Below are positions 14,573 through 21,766 of a stretch of DNA of 21,766 nt, piece after piece. The stretch covers positions 1 through 21,766 of the forward strand of contig JALZVB010000384.1 of assembly GCA_023300835.1 (NCBI GenBank), written 5' to 3'. The notes under the pieces are model-generated. The model saw only the letters and a list, made by a program, of their open reading frames with translations, did not search any database and had not been told where the DNA came from. Source of the DNA: Saprospiraceae bacterium (GTDB lineage: Bacteria > Bacteroidota > Bacteroidia > Chitinophagales > Saprospiraceae). Numbering within the stretch: position 1 is the stretch's first letter; each line of letters begins with the position of its first letter. The position numbers and the translations under genes are program-made.

Positions 14573-15688
14573 CTATACCAACGTCAATAAGTATCCCAAA
14601 ATAGCGCCACCCAATACAATAAAAGCACTGTTAACTTTCTTAAAATAGAAAACAACCACCAAGCTGAGAACAGCAATAAGCGCTGTTTTCCAGTCAACTA
14701 AAGTATCCATAGACATTTCTATGAGAACGGCAATGATAACAGCAACAGCCGCTACATTGACAGCATCTAGAAAAGCTGAAATAATAGGATACTTTCTGAG
14801 CTTGGGAACCAAAGGATTAAGAATAGCTACAAACACAAACGACGGCAGAAAGATACCCAGTGTTGCTAATACGGCTCCACTAAATCCACCCAATTGCCAG
14901 CCAATAAAAGTAGAGGTTGTCAATACAGGACCAGGCGTCAATTGACCTACAGCTACAGCATCTATAAGCTCTAGTCTACTCAATAATCCCGTAGCGACAA
15001 GTTCCACATCAAGGAAAGCAAATAACACATAACCACTCCCGTATAGAATACTACCTACCTTGAGAAAAGTCAGAAATATCTTAACCCCATTAGTAGAAAG
15101 ATCTACTTGTGTCGCTTGTAGAAAGAATAAAGGAACAACACTGCTGAGGTACTTATTAGAATTTCTAACGAGATAGATAAGCAAGCCTATAAAACCGCAA
15201 GCAAACAAAGCTGCTATTTCGTTAAAACCCATCAGGCAAGCGCCGACGGTGAGTGCGCCAAGTATTGCCAGTTCTACATTTTTGAGTGCCCGCTTTCCGA
15301 GCTTATAAGCCGCAGATAAGATGACAGCAATAACTGCTGGTTTGATACCGTATATCCAAGCTTCTACTTGTGGTAATTCGCCATAATTTTTATACATCCA
15401 TGCAAAAATCATGGTGATAAGGACAGCTGGAAATATAAAACTGACACCTGCGACAATTAGACCGGGCCAACCTGCTCTTTCGTGACCACAATGCATAGTC
15501 ATTTCTGTAGAGTTAGGACCAGGAATGAGGTTAGTTGCGCCTATAAGATCAAGGAAATGATCTTCTGTGATCCATTTCCTTTTTCTCACAATCTCATCCT
15601 CCATCATAGCAATATGAGCAGCAGGCCCACCAAATGAAATGATACCTAGTTTACTGAATACGCCAGCGATCTCTAATAACTTATGCAT
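14573..15688 (-). CDS. chrA: Chromate efflux transporter, CHR family
   Basis: This 371-residue integral membrane protein has the two-domain layout of long CHR proteins. Domain 1 carries the family motif FGGPAAHIAMMEDEIV (19-34) and LIPGPNSTEM (54-63); domain 2 carries GYVLFAFLDVELV and VGQLTPGPVLTTSTFIGWQLGG as the degenerate repeat of the same elements. About 10-12 hydrophobic helices are visible. ChrA proteins extrude chromate using the proton-motive force, and some may transport sulfate-like oxyanions; the specificity here is not proven. The start ATG at 15688 places the GGP motif at the usual distance. It is separated from the upstream operon by a strong terminator, so it has its own promoter in 15689-15735. 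It converges closely with hipA. Confidence 0.92.
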   Translation of the reverse strand: MHKLLEIAGVFSKLGIISFGGPAAHIAMMEDEIVRKRKWITEDHFLDLIGATNLIPGPNSTEMTMHCGHERAGWPGLIVAGVSFIFPAVLITMIFAWMYKNYGELPQVEAWIYGIKPAVIAVILSAAYKLGKRALKNVELAILGALTVGACLMGFNEIAALFACGFIGLLIYLVRNSNKYLSSVVPLFFLQATQVDLSTNGVKIFLTFLKVGSILYGSGYVLFAFLDVELVATGLLSRLELIDAVAVGQLTPGPVLTTSTFIGWQLGGFSGAVLATLGIFLPSFVFVAILNPLVPKLRKYPIISAFLDAVNVAAVAVIIAVLIEMSMDTLVDWKTALIAVLSLVVVFYFKKVNSAFIVLGGAILGYLLTLV

Positions 15689-15735
15689 AGCACAATATTA
15701 ATAAAGTACACCTATATTAACACAATCATATGCAT

Positions 15736-15770
15736 AAAAAAAGAGGCTATAATATAAAAATTATAGCCTC
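15736..15770 (-). terminator. Terminator of the OmpH/hypothetical operon
   Basis: On the minus strand, a perfect 11-bp stem (GAGGCTATAAT with ATTATAGCCTC, 15743-15753 and 15760-15770), 6-nt loop, is followed by seven T residues (complement of 15736-15742). It lies 23 nt after the stop of the gene at 15794. Confidence 0.9.
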
Positions 15771-15793
15771 TAGTGTTTTTTATTTCAGTTTAG

Positions 15794-16315
15794 TTATTGC
15801 GTAGGAAAAACAAACTCTGGGCTTACGCCTTTGACAAATTCTCTAAAGCTAGTCGCGTCAAATTTTCCCAAATCGGCAAATGTCCATGTCTTTCCTTCAT
15901 CTGCGGATACCGCATATAATTGAGACCATGCTTCGACATCTTTATCATTGAAACTAAGTCTGAATAGTACGGGAATAACCGTCTGAAGTTGCCCTTCATG
16001 CATCAGAAACTCAGGATGATTGCCTACTTCATGAGAAACATATTTGAATCCTTGGTTTAATACAAGTTGGCTTTCTGATCTCAAGTCAGATACGGCAAAT
16101 TCTTCTCCACCTCCCATTTCTATAATATCAGAATTGGTAAGAAGGATCGCATTTTCATATTTGCCGTTTACTATGGCACTTGCATATTCGTTAGCTGTAC
16201 TGACAAGTGCCTTAGATTCTGGAACATCAGCGAGATTGATCATGTCGCCTACTTTGTCCTGAGACATCAATGCTACTGTAATCAACAATAAGGATAATGT
16301 AAATAGTTTTCTCAT
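15794..16315 (-). CDS. Exported protein of unknown function (possible NTF2-like fold)
   Basis: This 173-residue protein has a signal peptide (MRKLFTLSLLLITVALMSQ). The mature part starts with an amphipathic helix and the pattern ANEYASAIVNGKYENAILLTNSDIIEMGGGEE, then FKYVSHEVG, then a series of strands (TVIPVLFRLSF, WSQLYAVSADEGKTWTFADL). Helix, A-x-V-x-G-x-Y-x-x-A, then curved sheet resembles the NTF2/SnoaL-like cone fold, but no active-site residues support an enzyme and I make no functional claim. It is the last gene of a probable three-gene unit behind two OmpH-like chaperone genes (47-nt gap) and is followed by a strong terminator. A role in the envelope is likely from the signal peptide and the neighbours. 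Confidence 0.78.
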   Translation of the reverse strand: MRKLFTLSLLLITVALMSQDKVGDMINLADVPESKALVSTANEYASAIVNGKYENAILLTNSDIIEMGGGEEFAVSDLRSESQLVLNQGFKYVSHEVGNHPEFLMHEGQLQTVIPVLFRLSFNDKDVEAWSQLYAVSADEGKTWTFADLGKFDATSFREFVKGVSPEFVFPTQ

Positions 16316-16362
16316 TATTTGTTTTGAAAAACGTTAACTAAAGTTAGATTGTTTAGTTGATT

Positions 16363-16863
16363 CTAGAGGCCTAATTTAGTTTTTACCTTGTCGCTTACAT
16401 CTGATGATTTGTCAGCATATAGTACAATACCCATACTGTAATCAAAGATGTAGTCAAAGTTGTTTTCAGTTGCCACGTCCTTGATAGCTTTTTCTATCTG
16501 CTCTCTCAGTGGTCTCAACAAATCATCGCTTTTACTAGCAATTTTTTGCTGACTTTCTTGTTCAAATCTCATGATCGTACCTTCTTCTTCTTTAAGCTTA
16601 GCGGCTTCTTCGTCTAACTTAAGGGGAGAAATTGCGCCTTGTTGCTGCTTTCTATCTAGTTCTTGGTATTTAGTCTGTAAGGCTTTGAGCATATCTTGGC
16701 CTTTACGTTGGAGCTGCGCAGTATAAGTCTCGATATTAGCATTAGCTTCCTTTACTGCAGGAATCTGCTGTATTAATTCTTGGGTATTTACATAACCAAA
16801 ATTTTGAGCTGATAGGCTCATCGACATTATCAATAAACAGCCGATTATTAAAAAGTTTTTCAT
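16363..16863 (-). CDS. OmpH/Skp-family periplasmic chaperone (second of tandem pair)
   Basis: This 166-residue protein has a signal peptide (MKNFLIIGCLLIMSMSLSAQ) followed by FGYVNTQELIQQIPAVKEA, the typical OmpH start (x-YVN/D-x-x-x-L). A long charged, Gln/Lys/Glu-rich coiled coil (about 40-110) forms the tentacle, and VATENNFDYIFDYSMGIVLYADKSSDVSDKV is the usual closing strand region. Skp/OmpH trimers hold unfolded outer-membrane proteins in the periplasm on their way to BamA. It lies 38 nt behind a paralogue in the same direction, as commonly seen in Bacteroidota where such pairs follow bamA; no bamA is in this window. Confidence 0.92.
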   Translation of the reverse strand: MKNFLIIGCLLIMSMSLSAQNFGYVNTQELIQQIPAVKEANANIETYTAQLQRKGQDMLKALQTKYQELDRKQQQGAISPLKLDEEAAKLKEEEGTIMRFEQESQQKIASKSDDLLRPLREQIEKAIKDVATENNFDYIFDYSMGIVLYADKSSDVSDKVKTKLGL

Positions 16864-16901
16864 ATTTCTATTTTGTATAAATTGGTTTTCAATTTTTGTT
16901 C

Positions 16902-17414
16902 CTATCTCACACCTAACTCACGTTTAATGGCTTCTGTCTTATCGTATTCCTCATTGGTATAGATTAATCCCGCAGAACCATTTTTATCAAAAATAATGTC
17001 ATATCCCTTAGTTTTAGAATAAGATTCTATTGCTGAGAATACTTCATCCTGTATAGGACTTATCAGTTCTTGCCTTCTTCTAAAAAGATCACCCTCTGGA
17101 CCAAATCTTCTTTTCTGTAGATCTCTTACGTCTTTTTCTTTAGATGTAATCTCGTCTTCTCTTTCTCTTTTGATCTCCTCACTCAATAAGACTTGTTCTG
17201 ATTGGTACTTGTTATACATACCTTTTATTTTATCATATTCTAAAGCTATAGATTGTCTCCATTCTGCAGATACTTTATCTATCTCACTTTGCGCTTTGTT
17301 ATAGTCAGCTAAGCTTTCCAAAATTGCTGTGACATCTACTACTGCAACGCGTTGTGCATTGACAGATAACGTTAAGGCAAAAATCACTAAAAACGAAGAA
17401 ATAATCTTATTCAT
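16902..17414 (-). CDS. OmpH/Skp-family periplasmic chaperone (first of tandem pair)
   Basis: This 170-residue protein has a signal peptide (MNKIISSFLVIFALTLSVNAQ) then VAVVDVTAILESLADYNKAQ, a coiled-coil tentacle (about 40-120, rich in Glu/Lys/Arg, including EEIKREREDEITSKEKDVRD), and the conserved YSKTKGYDIIFDKNGSAGLIYTNEEYDKT ending. The frame is open to an upstream ATG at 17450, but that adds MWLIFYPTNSNN before a normal signal peptide, so I use 17414. It differs considerably in sequence from its downstream paralogue, suggesting an old duplication with division of clients. It is probably the first gene of a three-gene operon; the promoter should be in 17415-17617, where I see no clear motif. 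Confidence 0.92.
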   Translation of the reverse strand: MNKIISSFLVIFALTLSVNAQRVAVVDVTAILESLADYNKAQSEIDKVSAEWRQSIALEYDKIKGMYNKYQSEQVLLSEEIKREREDEITSKEKDVRDLQKRRFGPEGDLFRRRQELISPIQDEVFSAIESYSKTKGYDIIFDKNGSAGLIYTNEEYDKTEAIKRELGVR

Positions 17415-17617
17415 ATTGTTTGAATTAGTTGGATAAAAGATAAGCCACAAATAAACAGCAAATTATACTTTTATAATGCTTTTTACAATCATAGAATTAC
17501 ACGAGATAGTGGTTTAACTATAGTTTAACCCCTTGTTTACTTTGGTTTGAACTCGCTTTAAAGACTATTTATTACAAATTTTGATGCAGGTTTTACGAAA
17601 AAGGAATTTCACTTAAC

Positions 17618-18178
17618 TTATTTCAACGGCATAATAACAACCGCCCAATCAATATCATCAGATCTGTATTCTTTAATAATCTCAAAGCCTACTTTGGCAT
17701 GTGCTCTCATAGATCGCGTATTCTTTTTAGCGACTTCTGTTACCAGATATCTGAAATGTGGTCTCATCTGATCCTTTAACCCCTCATAGAGTCTGCTGAA
17801 GATATTCTGTCCTCTGTAGCCTTTAGCTATGCATACCTGGCCCATGACAAAGTACTCTATATTTTCTAGCAATTCACCTTTATATTGACATTGATCAATA
17901 ATATCAAACATGGGTATTAAAATCGGAACGGTTGTCCGCATTTGCTTGAGCATAACTAAGGTATAGCCCACCACCTTATTCTCATCTAAGGCAATGATAT
18001 GTGGATATGGCGCATTCATAGCCTGTAACAGCTCCAGGTCATGTGTAACCGATACAAATCCTTGTTCCTGGGCTTCCTGTTCTGAAATAACTCCAGGCAA
18101 GTTATCTTGCTGTAACTGGAGCATCTGAGAGAGCTGCTGGTCAGACAGCGCCGTAGATATGGTAATAGGAGAATTCAA
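17618..18178 (-). CDS. GNAT-family N-acetyltransferase
   Basis: This 186-residue cytoplasmic protein has the GNAT layout. Strand 4 and the acetyl-CoA pyrophosphate loop are seen in VMGQVCIAKGYRGQNIFSRLYEGL (111-134; core KGYRGQNI), and motif B in VTEVAKKNTRSMRAHAKVGFE (146-166), where the Asn and the AHxKxGF segment are typical. The N-terminal half has the substrate-side helices and HIIALDENKVVGYTLVML (60-77). The substrate cannot be predicted; both small molecules and protein N-termini or lysines are possible. It is transcribed alone, divergent from the FadL-like gene at 18408 and separated from the OmpH pair by ~200 bp. Confidence 0.88.
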   Translation of the reverse strand: MNSPITISTALSDQQLSQMLQLQQDNLPGVISEQEAQEQGFVSVTHDLELLQAMNAPYPHIIALDENKVVGYTLVMLKQMRTTVPILIPMFDIIDQCQYKGELLENIEYFVMGQVCIAKGYRGQNIFSRLYEGLKDQMRPHFRYLVTEVAKKNTRSMRAHAKVGFEIIKEYRSDDIDWAVVIMPLK

Positions 18179-18407
18179 GTGTAATTCATATTGTGATACA
18201 AAATTACTAGAGAACTATTGTTTATCGATATTAATAACCAGCAATATTTATCGACTACTCTATTGTCTCGCTTCTTTTAGCTAAAAAAAACAAACCATCT
18301 TGGATATTTCTGTTATTCTATTCATAATGGACGGTTTGAGTTTTTAGAATGTATTACTTTTAACACATCCACTTGTAATTGATTATTTAAAAGAGAAAAT
18401 CTCCACT

Positions 18408-19919
18408 ATGAAAGATTTCATTTTCATTATAACGCTTATTCTACTTGGTACAACAATACAGGCGCAGACCGTAAATGAAGCGGTAAGATATTCTACCTTT
18501 TATAATGGAGGAACAGCCAGAGTTACTGGCGCCGGGGGATCATTTGGATCTATGGGTGGTGATTTTGGGGTTTTGACAATAAATCCTGCTGGACTCGGTG
18601 ATTATAGGTCTAGCGAATTGGTCTTATCTACTGCTTACTCCAATGTCAACACAACTTCTCTATTCCAAGGCAATGATGTTACAATAGGAAAACAAGATGG
18701 AGAGTTTGCACTAGAAAGTATAGGAATGATATTTAATAAATCTAGAAAAAGAGAAATTGTTCTCGAAAATGGTTTAACAACTGTAGTCAATGATGGTAAG
18801 ATGGTTACTTCTAATTGGGCTATAGGTTTACAGCAGTACAATAACTACTATCAGGTATTTAGGTATGAGATAGAGACAGAAGGGTCTATTTCTGATAGAT
18901 TTGTTGATCAAGCTAATGGTGGTGACTTTAGTCTATTTGAGGCAGGACTGGCTGAAGAAGCTGGTGTTGTATTTTTTGACGACATAGATCAAGCTTATTT
19001 TTCTGATTTGTTACCTGAAGACGTTATTAACAAAGATCAATTTGTCGAAAGATCAGGTAAAACCAATGAGTTGATAGTTGCATGGGGAGGTAAGACCAGA
19101 TCCGGACTTAATATAGGTGCAGGATTAGGCATTCCTTTTATCGCTTTCGAAGAAAATAAATCATTGGTAGAGACTGATTTGGTAAGACCTGATGAAGGTT
19201 TCAAACAACTCAGTTATACTGAAAACCTATCTACATCTGGAGTAGGTATAAACTTAAAATTAGGCGTATCATATACTCTCAACAAGATAATCAGACTGGG
19301 GTTAGCTTACGTGACGCCAACTTTATATAGACTCGATGACAACTTTACGACATCTATTATTTATGAGTGCGAAGCCTGCATTCTTGAACCTGGCGAAGCG
19401 CCTTTTGTATACCTCTCTCCAGATGGTTTCAATAATTATAAATTAAGAATACCTAGTAGAACAACAGCCAGCTTTGGCTTCTTGATCAATAGAGATAGAA
19501 TCAAGGGATTTGTAAATGCAGACATTCAGTATATTAACTACGCGGGTAATAAATTTAAATTCGATGATTCTGATGCTGATTTTGAGGAAGAACTCAACGG
19601 AGATATAAATAATCAATTGAACTCATCGATCAATATTAATCTAGGAGGAGAAATCGCTGTAGATAGATATCGTGTAAGAGCCGGTGTAGGCCTGATAGGT
19701 TCTCCATTTGCTGATGGTGGTGCTGACGGTTCCGATCAACTGCTATCAGGAGGACTAGGATATAGAGCTAATAAGTTCTTTATCGATGCAAGTTATCAAT
19801 ACCGTGATTTTGAAGAAATTTACGAGCCTTATCAAGTCTTAGACACAAGGAATGAGCTTCAATTAACAAATACGACTGATACCGGTAGAATCGTTGTTAC
19901 ATTGGGCATTAAGATATAA
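18408..19919 (+). CDS. OmpP1/FadL-like outer-membrane protein
   Basis: This 503-residue protein has a signal peptide ending in QAQ (residues 18-20). The N-terminal region FYNGGTARVTGAGGSFGSMGGDF (31-53) and the NPAGLG motif (59-64) are characteristic of the FadL/OmpP1 family, in which the N-terminus forms the hatch of a 14-stranded barrel that lets hydrophobic compounds cross the outer membrane. Many short amphipathic strands follow, e.g. LNIGAGLGIPFIAF, GVGINLKLGVSYTL, RLGLAYVTPTLYRL, RYRVRAGVGLIGSPF, and the C-terminal strand IVVTLGIKI. Two close cysteines (YECEACILEP, about residues 323-329) in an apparent loop are unusual. Bacteroidota members often have unknown ligands, so fatty-acid transport is only a possibility. 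No operon partners; convergent with the gene at 19933, 13 bp apart. Confidence 0.85.
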   Translation: MKDFIFIITLILLGTTIQAQTVNEAVRYSTFYNGGTARVTGAGGSFGSMGGDFGVLTINPAGLGDYRSSELVLSTAYSNVNTTSLFQGNDVTIGKQDGEFALESIGMIFNKSRKREIVLENGLTTVVNDGKMVTSNWAIGLQQYNNYYQVFRYEIETEGSISDRFVDQANGGDFSLFEAGLAEEAGVVFFDDIDQAYFSDLLPEDVINKDQFVERSGKTNELIVAWGGKTRSGLNIGAGLGIPFIAFEENKSLVETDLVRPDEGFKQLSYTENLSTSGVGINLKLGVSYTLNKIIRLGLAYVTPTLYRLDDNFTTSIIYECEACILEPGEAPFVYLSPDGFNNYKLRIPSRTTASFGFLINRDRIKGFVNADIQYINYAGNKFKFDDSDADFEEELNGDINNQLNSSININLGGEIAVDRYRVRAGVGLIGSPFADGGADGSDQLLSGGLGYRANKFFIDASYQYRDFEEIYEPYQVLDTRNELQLTNTTDTGRIVVTLGIKI

Positions 19920-19932
19920 GAGTGGAAGTTTC

Positions 19933-20682
19933 TTATAACCTTTTATCTCTTATAATCAACCAACTGAATCCTAAGGAAATATAATTCATAGTATGGGTGA
20001 TTCCTGTACCAAATGAAAAATCAAATTGCATGTTTTTATTTGCTAGATAGGTCATGCCAGCATCAATATTAGAAACATATTCGCTTAGATCTTCTAATCT
20101 CCCATATGGTTCTATATAAATACCAACCTTATCGTTTACGCCAAATCCTAGGGCAAGTGAATATGTCAAATCTCCACTTCCTTCTCCAAAGTAATCATAC
20201 CCGACATTATAACCTATGGCCATATTACCATTGAGTTCATGCGAAATTGATAATTTATTTATCGTTCCTACTTCATCATTAGTTAGCGATACAGTACCTG
20301 TAGGAAGTATAATATGAGATAGAAAAGCAATCTCTGTTTTACAGGTTTCCTTTTTCAATATTTGGAATTTAGTTCCTATTTCTAGATCACTTATACCATC
20401 ACTTGATATTCCACTTATGTCTACAGATTCAAATTGGCTCAACAACCTGATTTCTATATTATTATTTAACCCATACCTAAACAAATTTGTAGGCGCTAGT
20501 ATCTGTCGTAGTGTATTTTGTCCGCTCCGTTCATAGCCAATAAGTAACCCTGATTCTATTTGCAAATTCCCTGAACCTACAGTAGATGAGCTTTCTGTCT
20601 GGTCAGGTCTATCTGTAATTATTTGGGCACTAGCAAGATTTACCAGAAACATGCTTAATGTAAAAATTATTATTTTATTCAC
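19933..20682 (-). CDS. MetA-pathway-of-phenol-degradation-type outer-membrane protein
   Basis: This 249-residue predicted beta-barrel protein has mature N-terminal TDRPDQTESSSTVGSGNLQIESGL (23-46), typical of the putative MetA-pathway transporter family found widely in Bacteroidota. The rest alternates polar and hydrophobic residues in strands (FRYGLNNNIEIRLLSQFE, EIGTKFQILKK, KTEIAFLSHIILPTGT, NMAIGYNVGYDYFGEGSGDLTYSLALGFGV, QFDFSFGTGITHTMNYISLGFSWLI). The name is historical, and actual transport of phenolics is not implied. The open frame extends to a TTG at 20715 that overlaps the upstream Fe-S gene; the GTG at 20682 gives a normal signal peptide (MNKIIIFTLSMFLVNLASAQ) and a 26-nt gap, so I prefer it. 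It may be co-transcribed with the Fe-S oxidoreductase genes, without obvious functional link. Confidence 0.82.
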   Translation of the reverse strand: MNKIIIFTLSMFLVNLASAQIITDRPDQTESSSTVGSGNLQIESGLLIGYERSGQNTLRQILAPTNLFRYGLNNNIEIRLLSQFESVDISGISSDGISDLEIGTKFQILKKETCKTEIAFLSHIILPTGTVSLTNDEVGTINKLSISHELNGNMAIGYNVGYDYFGEGSGDLTYSLALGFGVNDKVGIYIEPYGRLEDLSEYVSNIDAGMTYLANKNMQFDFSFGTGITHTMNYISLGFSWLIIRDKRL

Positions 20683-20708
20683 TTCCTTGATTATGACATT
20701 AAAAAAAA

Positions 20709-21494
20709 CTACCAATTATTAGCTTGGACAATCAACTCAGAGATATCGTATATCATAACATCTTCCTCTTTCCCTTTTGCTTTGACACCATCATTCATCA
20801 TGAGGATACAGAAAGGGCAATTGGCAGCGATAATGTCTGGTTGAGTTTCTAATAACTCACTGACACGTTCTACATTTACAGTGGAATCTGTTGCGCTATT
20901 TTCTTCTTCTTTGAAGACTTGAGCACCGCCTGCTCCGCAGCAGAAGCCTTTTTCTCTGGATCGTTTAACTTCTTTTATATTGGCATCTAACTGATTGAGA
21001 ATTTCTCTAGGCGCCTCATATACATTGTTTACGCGACCGAGATAACAAGAATCATGATAGACAATTTTCTTACCGCTGAATAAGCCTCCTTCAACAGTAA
21101 TTTTGCCCTCATTTATAAGCTCTTGGATGAGTTGACTGTGGTGTACGACATCATAATTGCCACCTAACTCTGGGTATTCGTTCTTAAGCGTATTGAAACA
21201 ATGTGGACAGGTCGTTACAATTTTATTGACTTTATACATATTGAGGACCTCAATATTCTGTAGAGCCATCATCTGAAATATAAACTCATTGCCACTTCTT
21301 CTAGCGGGGTCTCCAGTACACGATTCTTCATTACCTAAGACGGCATATTTGATATCGGCATGATGAAGAATTTTACAAAGGGCTTGAGTGATCTTCTGTG
21401 CTCTGGGATCAAAACTTCCTGCACAGCCTACCCAGAATAATATTTCTGGCTCGGTATCCATTCCTTGATAATCTGCTAATGTATATACTTTCAC
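20709..21494 (-). CDS. (Fe-S)-binding protein with two CCG domains (HdrB/GlpC/LutA-like)
   Basis: This 261-residue cytoplasmic protein has two cysteine-rich CCG domains of the type in heterodisulfide reductase and GlpC/glycolate-oxidase iron-sulfur subunits. Domain 1: WVGCAGSFDPRAQK (Cys24), ESCTGDPARRSGNEF (Cys59), TTCPHCFNTL (Cys96, Cys99). Domain 2: VYHDSCYLGR (Cys150), GFCCGAGGAQ (Cys185, Cys186), ANCPFCILMM (Cys226, Cys229). Such domains hold a 4Fe-4S cluster, sometimes noncubane, and pass electrons to a quinone or disulfide. In Bacteroidota this protein usually follows a larger membrane-linked 4Fe-4S ferredoxin-domain protein; here the piece upstream (21553-21741) looks like the end of that partner. 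The electron donor and acceptor are unknown. Confidence 0.92.
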   Translation of the reverse strand: MKVYTLADYQGMDTEPEILFWVGCAGSFDPRAQKITQALCKILHHADIKYAVLGNEESCTGDPARRSGNEFIFQMMALQNIEVLNMYKVNKIVTTCPHCFNTLKNEYPELGGNYDVVHHSQLIQELINEGKITVEGGLFSGKKIVYHDSCYLGRVNNVYEAPREILNQLDANIKEVKRSREKGFCCGAGGAQVFKEEENSATDSTVNVERVSELLETQPDIIAANCPFCILMMNDGVKAKGKEEDVMIYDISELIVQANNW

Positions 21495-21552
21495 TTTCTA
21501 GACTTAAGGTCATTAAATAGAGTTGATTTTTATTCCTTCTGGCACCTTTTAA

Positions 21553-21741
21553 CTATGCTTTATTATCATCTTCTTTTTCTTCTAGGTTTTTAGCCCAATC
21601 AAATCTTTCATTAGGCATTTGCCATACGGCACCAGAATTTTCTAATCCTGTAAACATCGGTAGCCAATCTGTAGGACCAGCAGACTCCGTCAGAATCTTA
21701 TATCGTCTTAATTCTAGGATAGGTTCTAATGGATTTATCAT
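21553..21741 (-). CDS. C-terminal fragment of 4Fe-4S dicluster (HdrC/D-like) oxidoreductase, possibly split gene
   Basis: A 62-residue frame (INPLEPILELRRY, ES at 19-20, MFTGLENSGAVWQMP, RFDWAKNLEEKEDD). From memory of the family, it matches the stretch that normally follows the last cysteine motif (ACPVNINPLxxILxLRRYxxMEES...ENNGxPWxF...RxxW) in the membrane-bound Fe-S protein that precedes the CCG gene. Nothing of the cysteine region is present in this frame: TAA stops occur 16 nt upstream of the ATG (21757-21759), and the other minus frame open to the window edge closes in a TGA overlapping the ATG. So this is a separately initiated fragment, a frameshifted gene, or a sequence error. It lies 58 nt before the CCG gene and would share its operon. 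Only 25 bp remain to the window end, so the upstream part cannot be judged. Confidence 0.6.
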   Translation of the reverse strand: MINPLEPILELRRYKILTESAGPTDWLPMFTGLENSGAVWQMPNERFDWAKNLEEKEDDNKA

Positions 21742-21766
21742 AACTGGTGTTTTAAATTATTAACAC

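Noticed and set aside
18280..18340. CAAACC...GGTTTG with flanking A and T runs between divergent genes
   Set aside because: The loop is about 40 nt and the position between divergent starts makes a terminator unlikely.
19915..19954. 8-bp inverted repeat TATAAGAG/CTCTTATA across the junction of two convergent genes
   Set aside because: The loop is 24 nt, the arms are AT-rich and lie in both coding ends, so it is weak as a terminator.

Overview
The window comes from the chromosome of an AT-rich member of the Bacteroidota, most likely in or near the Saprospiraceae. The evidence is: an NqrF C-terminus, two proteins with type IX secretion (T9SS, type A) sorting tails, paired Skp/OmpH periplasmic chaperones, an OmpP1/FadL-like outer-membrane protein, several short-lipobox lipoproteins, and many genes without a Shine-Dalgarno sequence. 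There are no tRNA or rRNA genes, insertion sequences or CRISPR arrays. About half of the proteins are predicted to be exported or in the envelope.

Layout. 1-440: the end of nqrF and its terminator. 490-1046: a small secreted-protein cassette (leader, 121-aa protein, terminator). 1070-4705: an exported methyltransferase-like lipoprotein on the minus strand, then three orphan envelope proteins on the plus strand. 4772-8091: a minus-strand operon rimK - M14 aspartoacylase-like - dacB (PBP4). 8233-9519: a divergent UMF1/Atg22-type MFS permease. 9635-10200: a second copy of the small secreted-protein cassette. 10571-11788: a T9SS cargo protein made of cysteine-bracketed repeats. 11885-12721: a DUF6624-like lipoprotein. 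12870-14556: a hipBA toxin-antitoxin module with a four-site operator array. 14573-15688: a ChrA chromate transporter. 15794-17414: two Skp/OmpH chaperones and a small exported protein with a shared terminator. 17618-18178: a GNAT acetyltransferase. 18408-19919: a FadL-like outer-membrane protein. 19933-20682: a MetA-type outer-membrane protein. 20709-21741: a CCG-domain Fe-S oxidoreductase next to what looks like the detached C-terminal piece of its usual partner.

The most interesting features are: (1) the two copies, about 9.1 kb apart, of a complete small transcription unit in which not only the protein (about 59% identical over 97 residues) but also the leader and the stop-to-terminator distance are conserved; (2) four evenly arranged inverted repeats in front of hipBA, with the hipB start best placed just after the last one; (3) the compact rimK/M14/PBP4 operon, which suggests coupled poly-glutamate or amide-bond chemistry; (4) a predicted methyltransferase carrying a lipoprotein signal; and (5) the possible split Fe-S gene at the right edge. 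Several starts were moved from the longest open frame: rimK, the M14 gene, hipB, hipA, one OmpH gene and the MetA-type protein.
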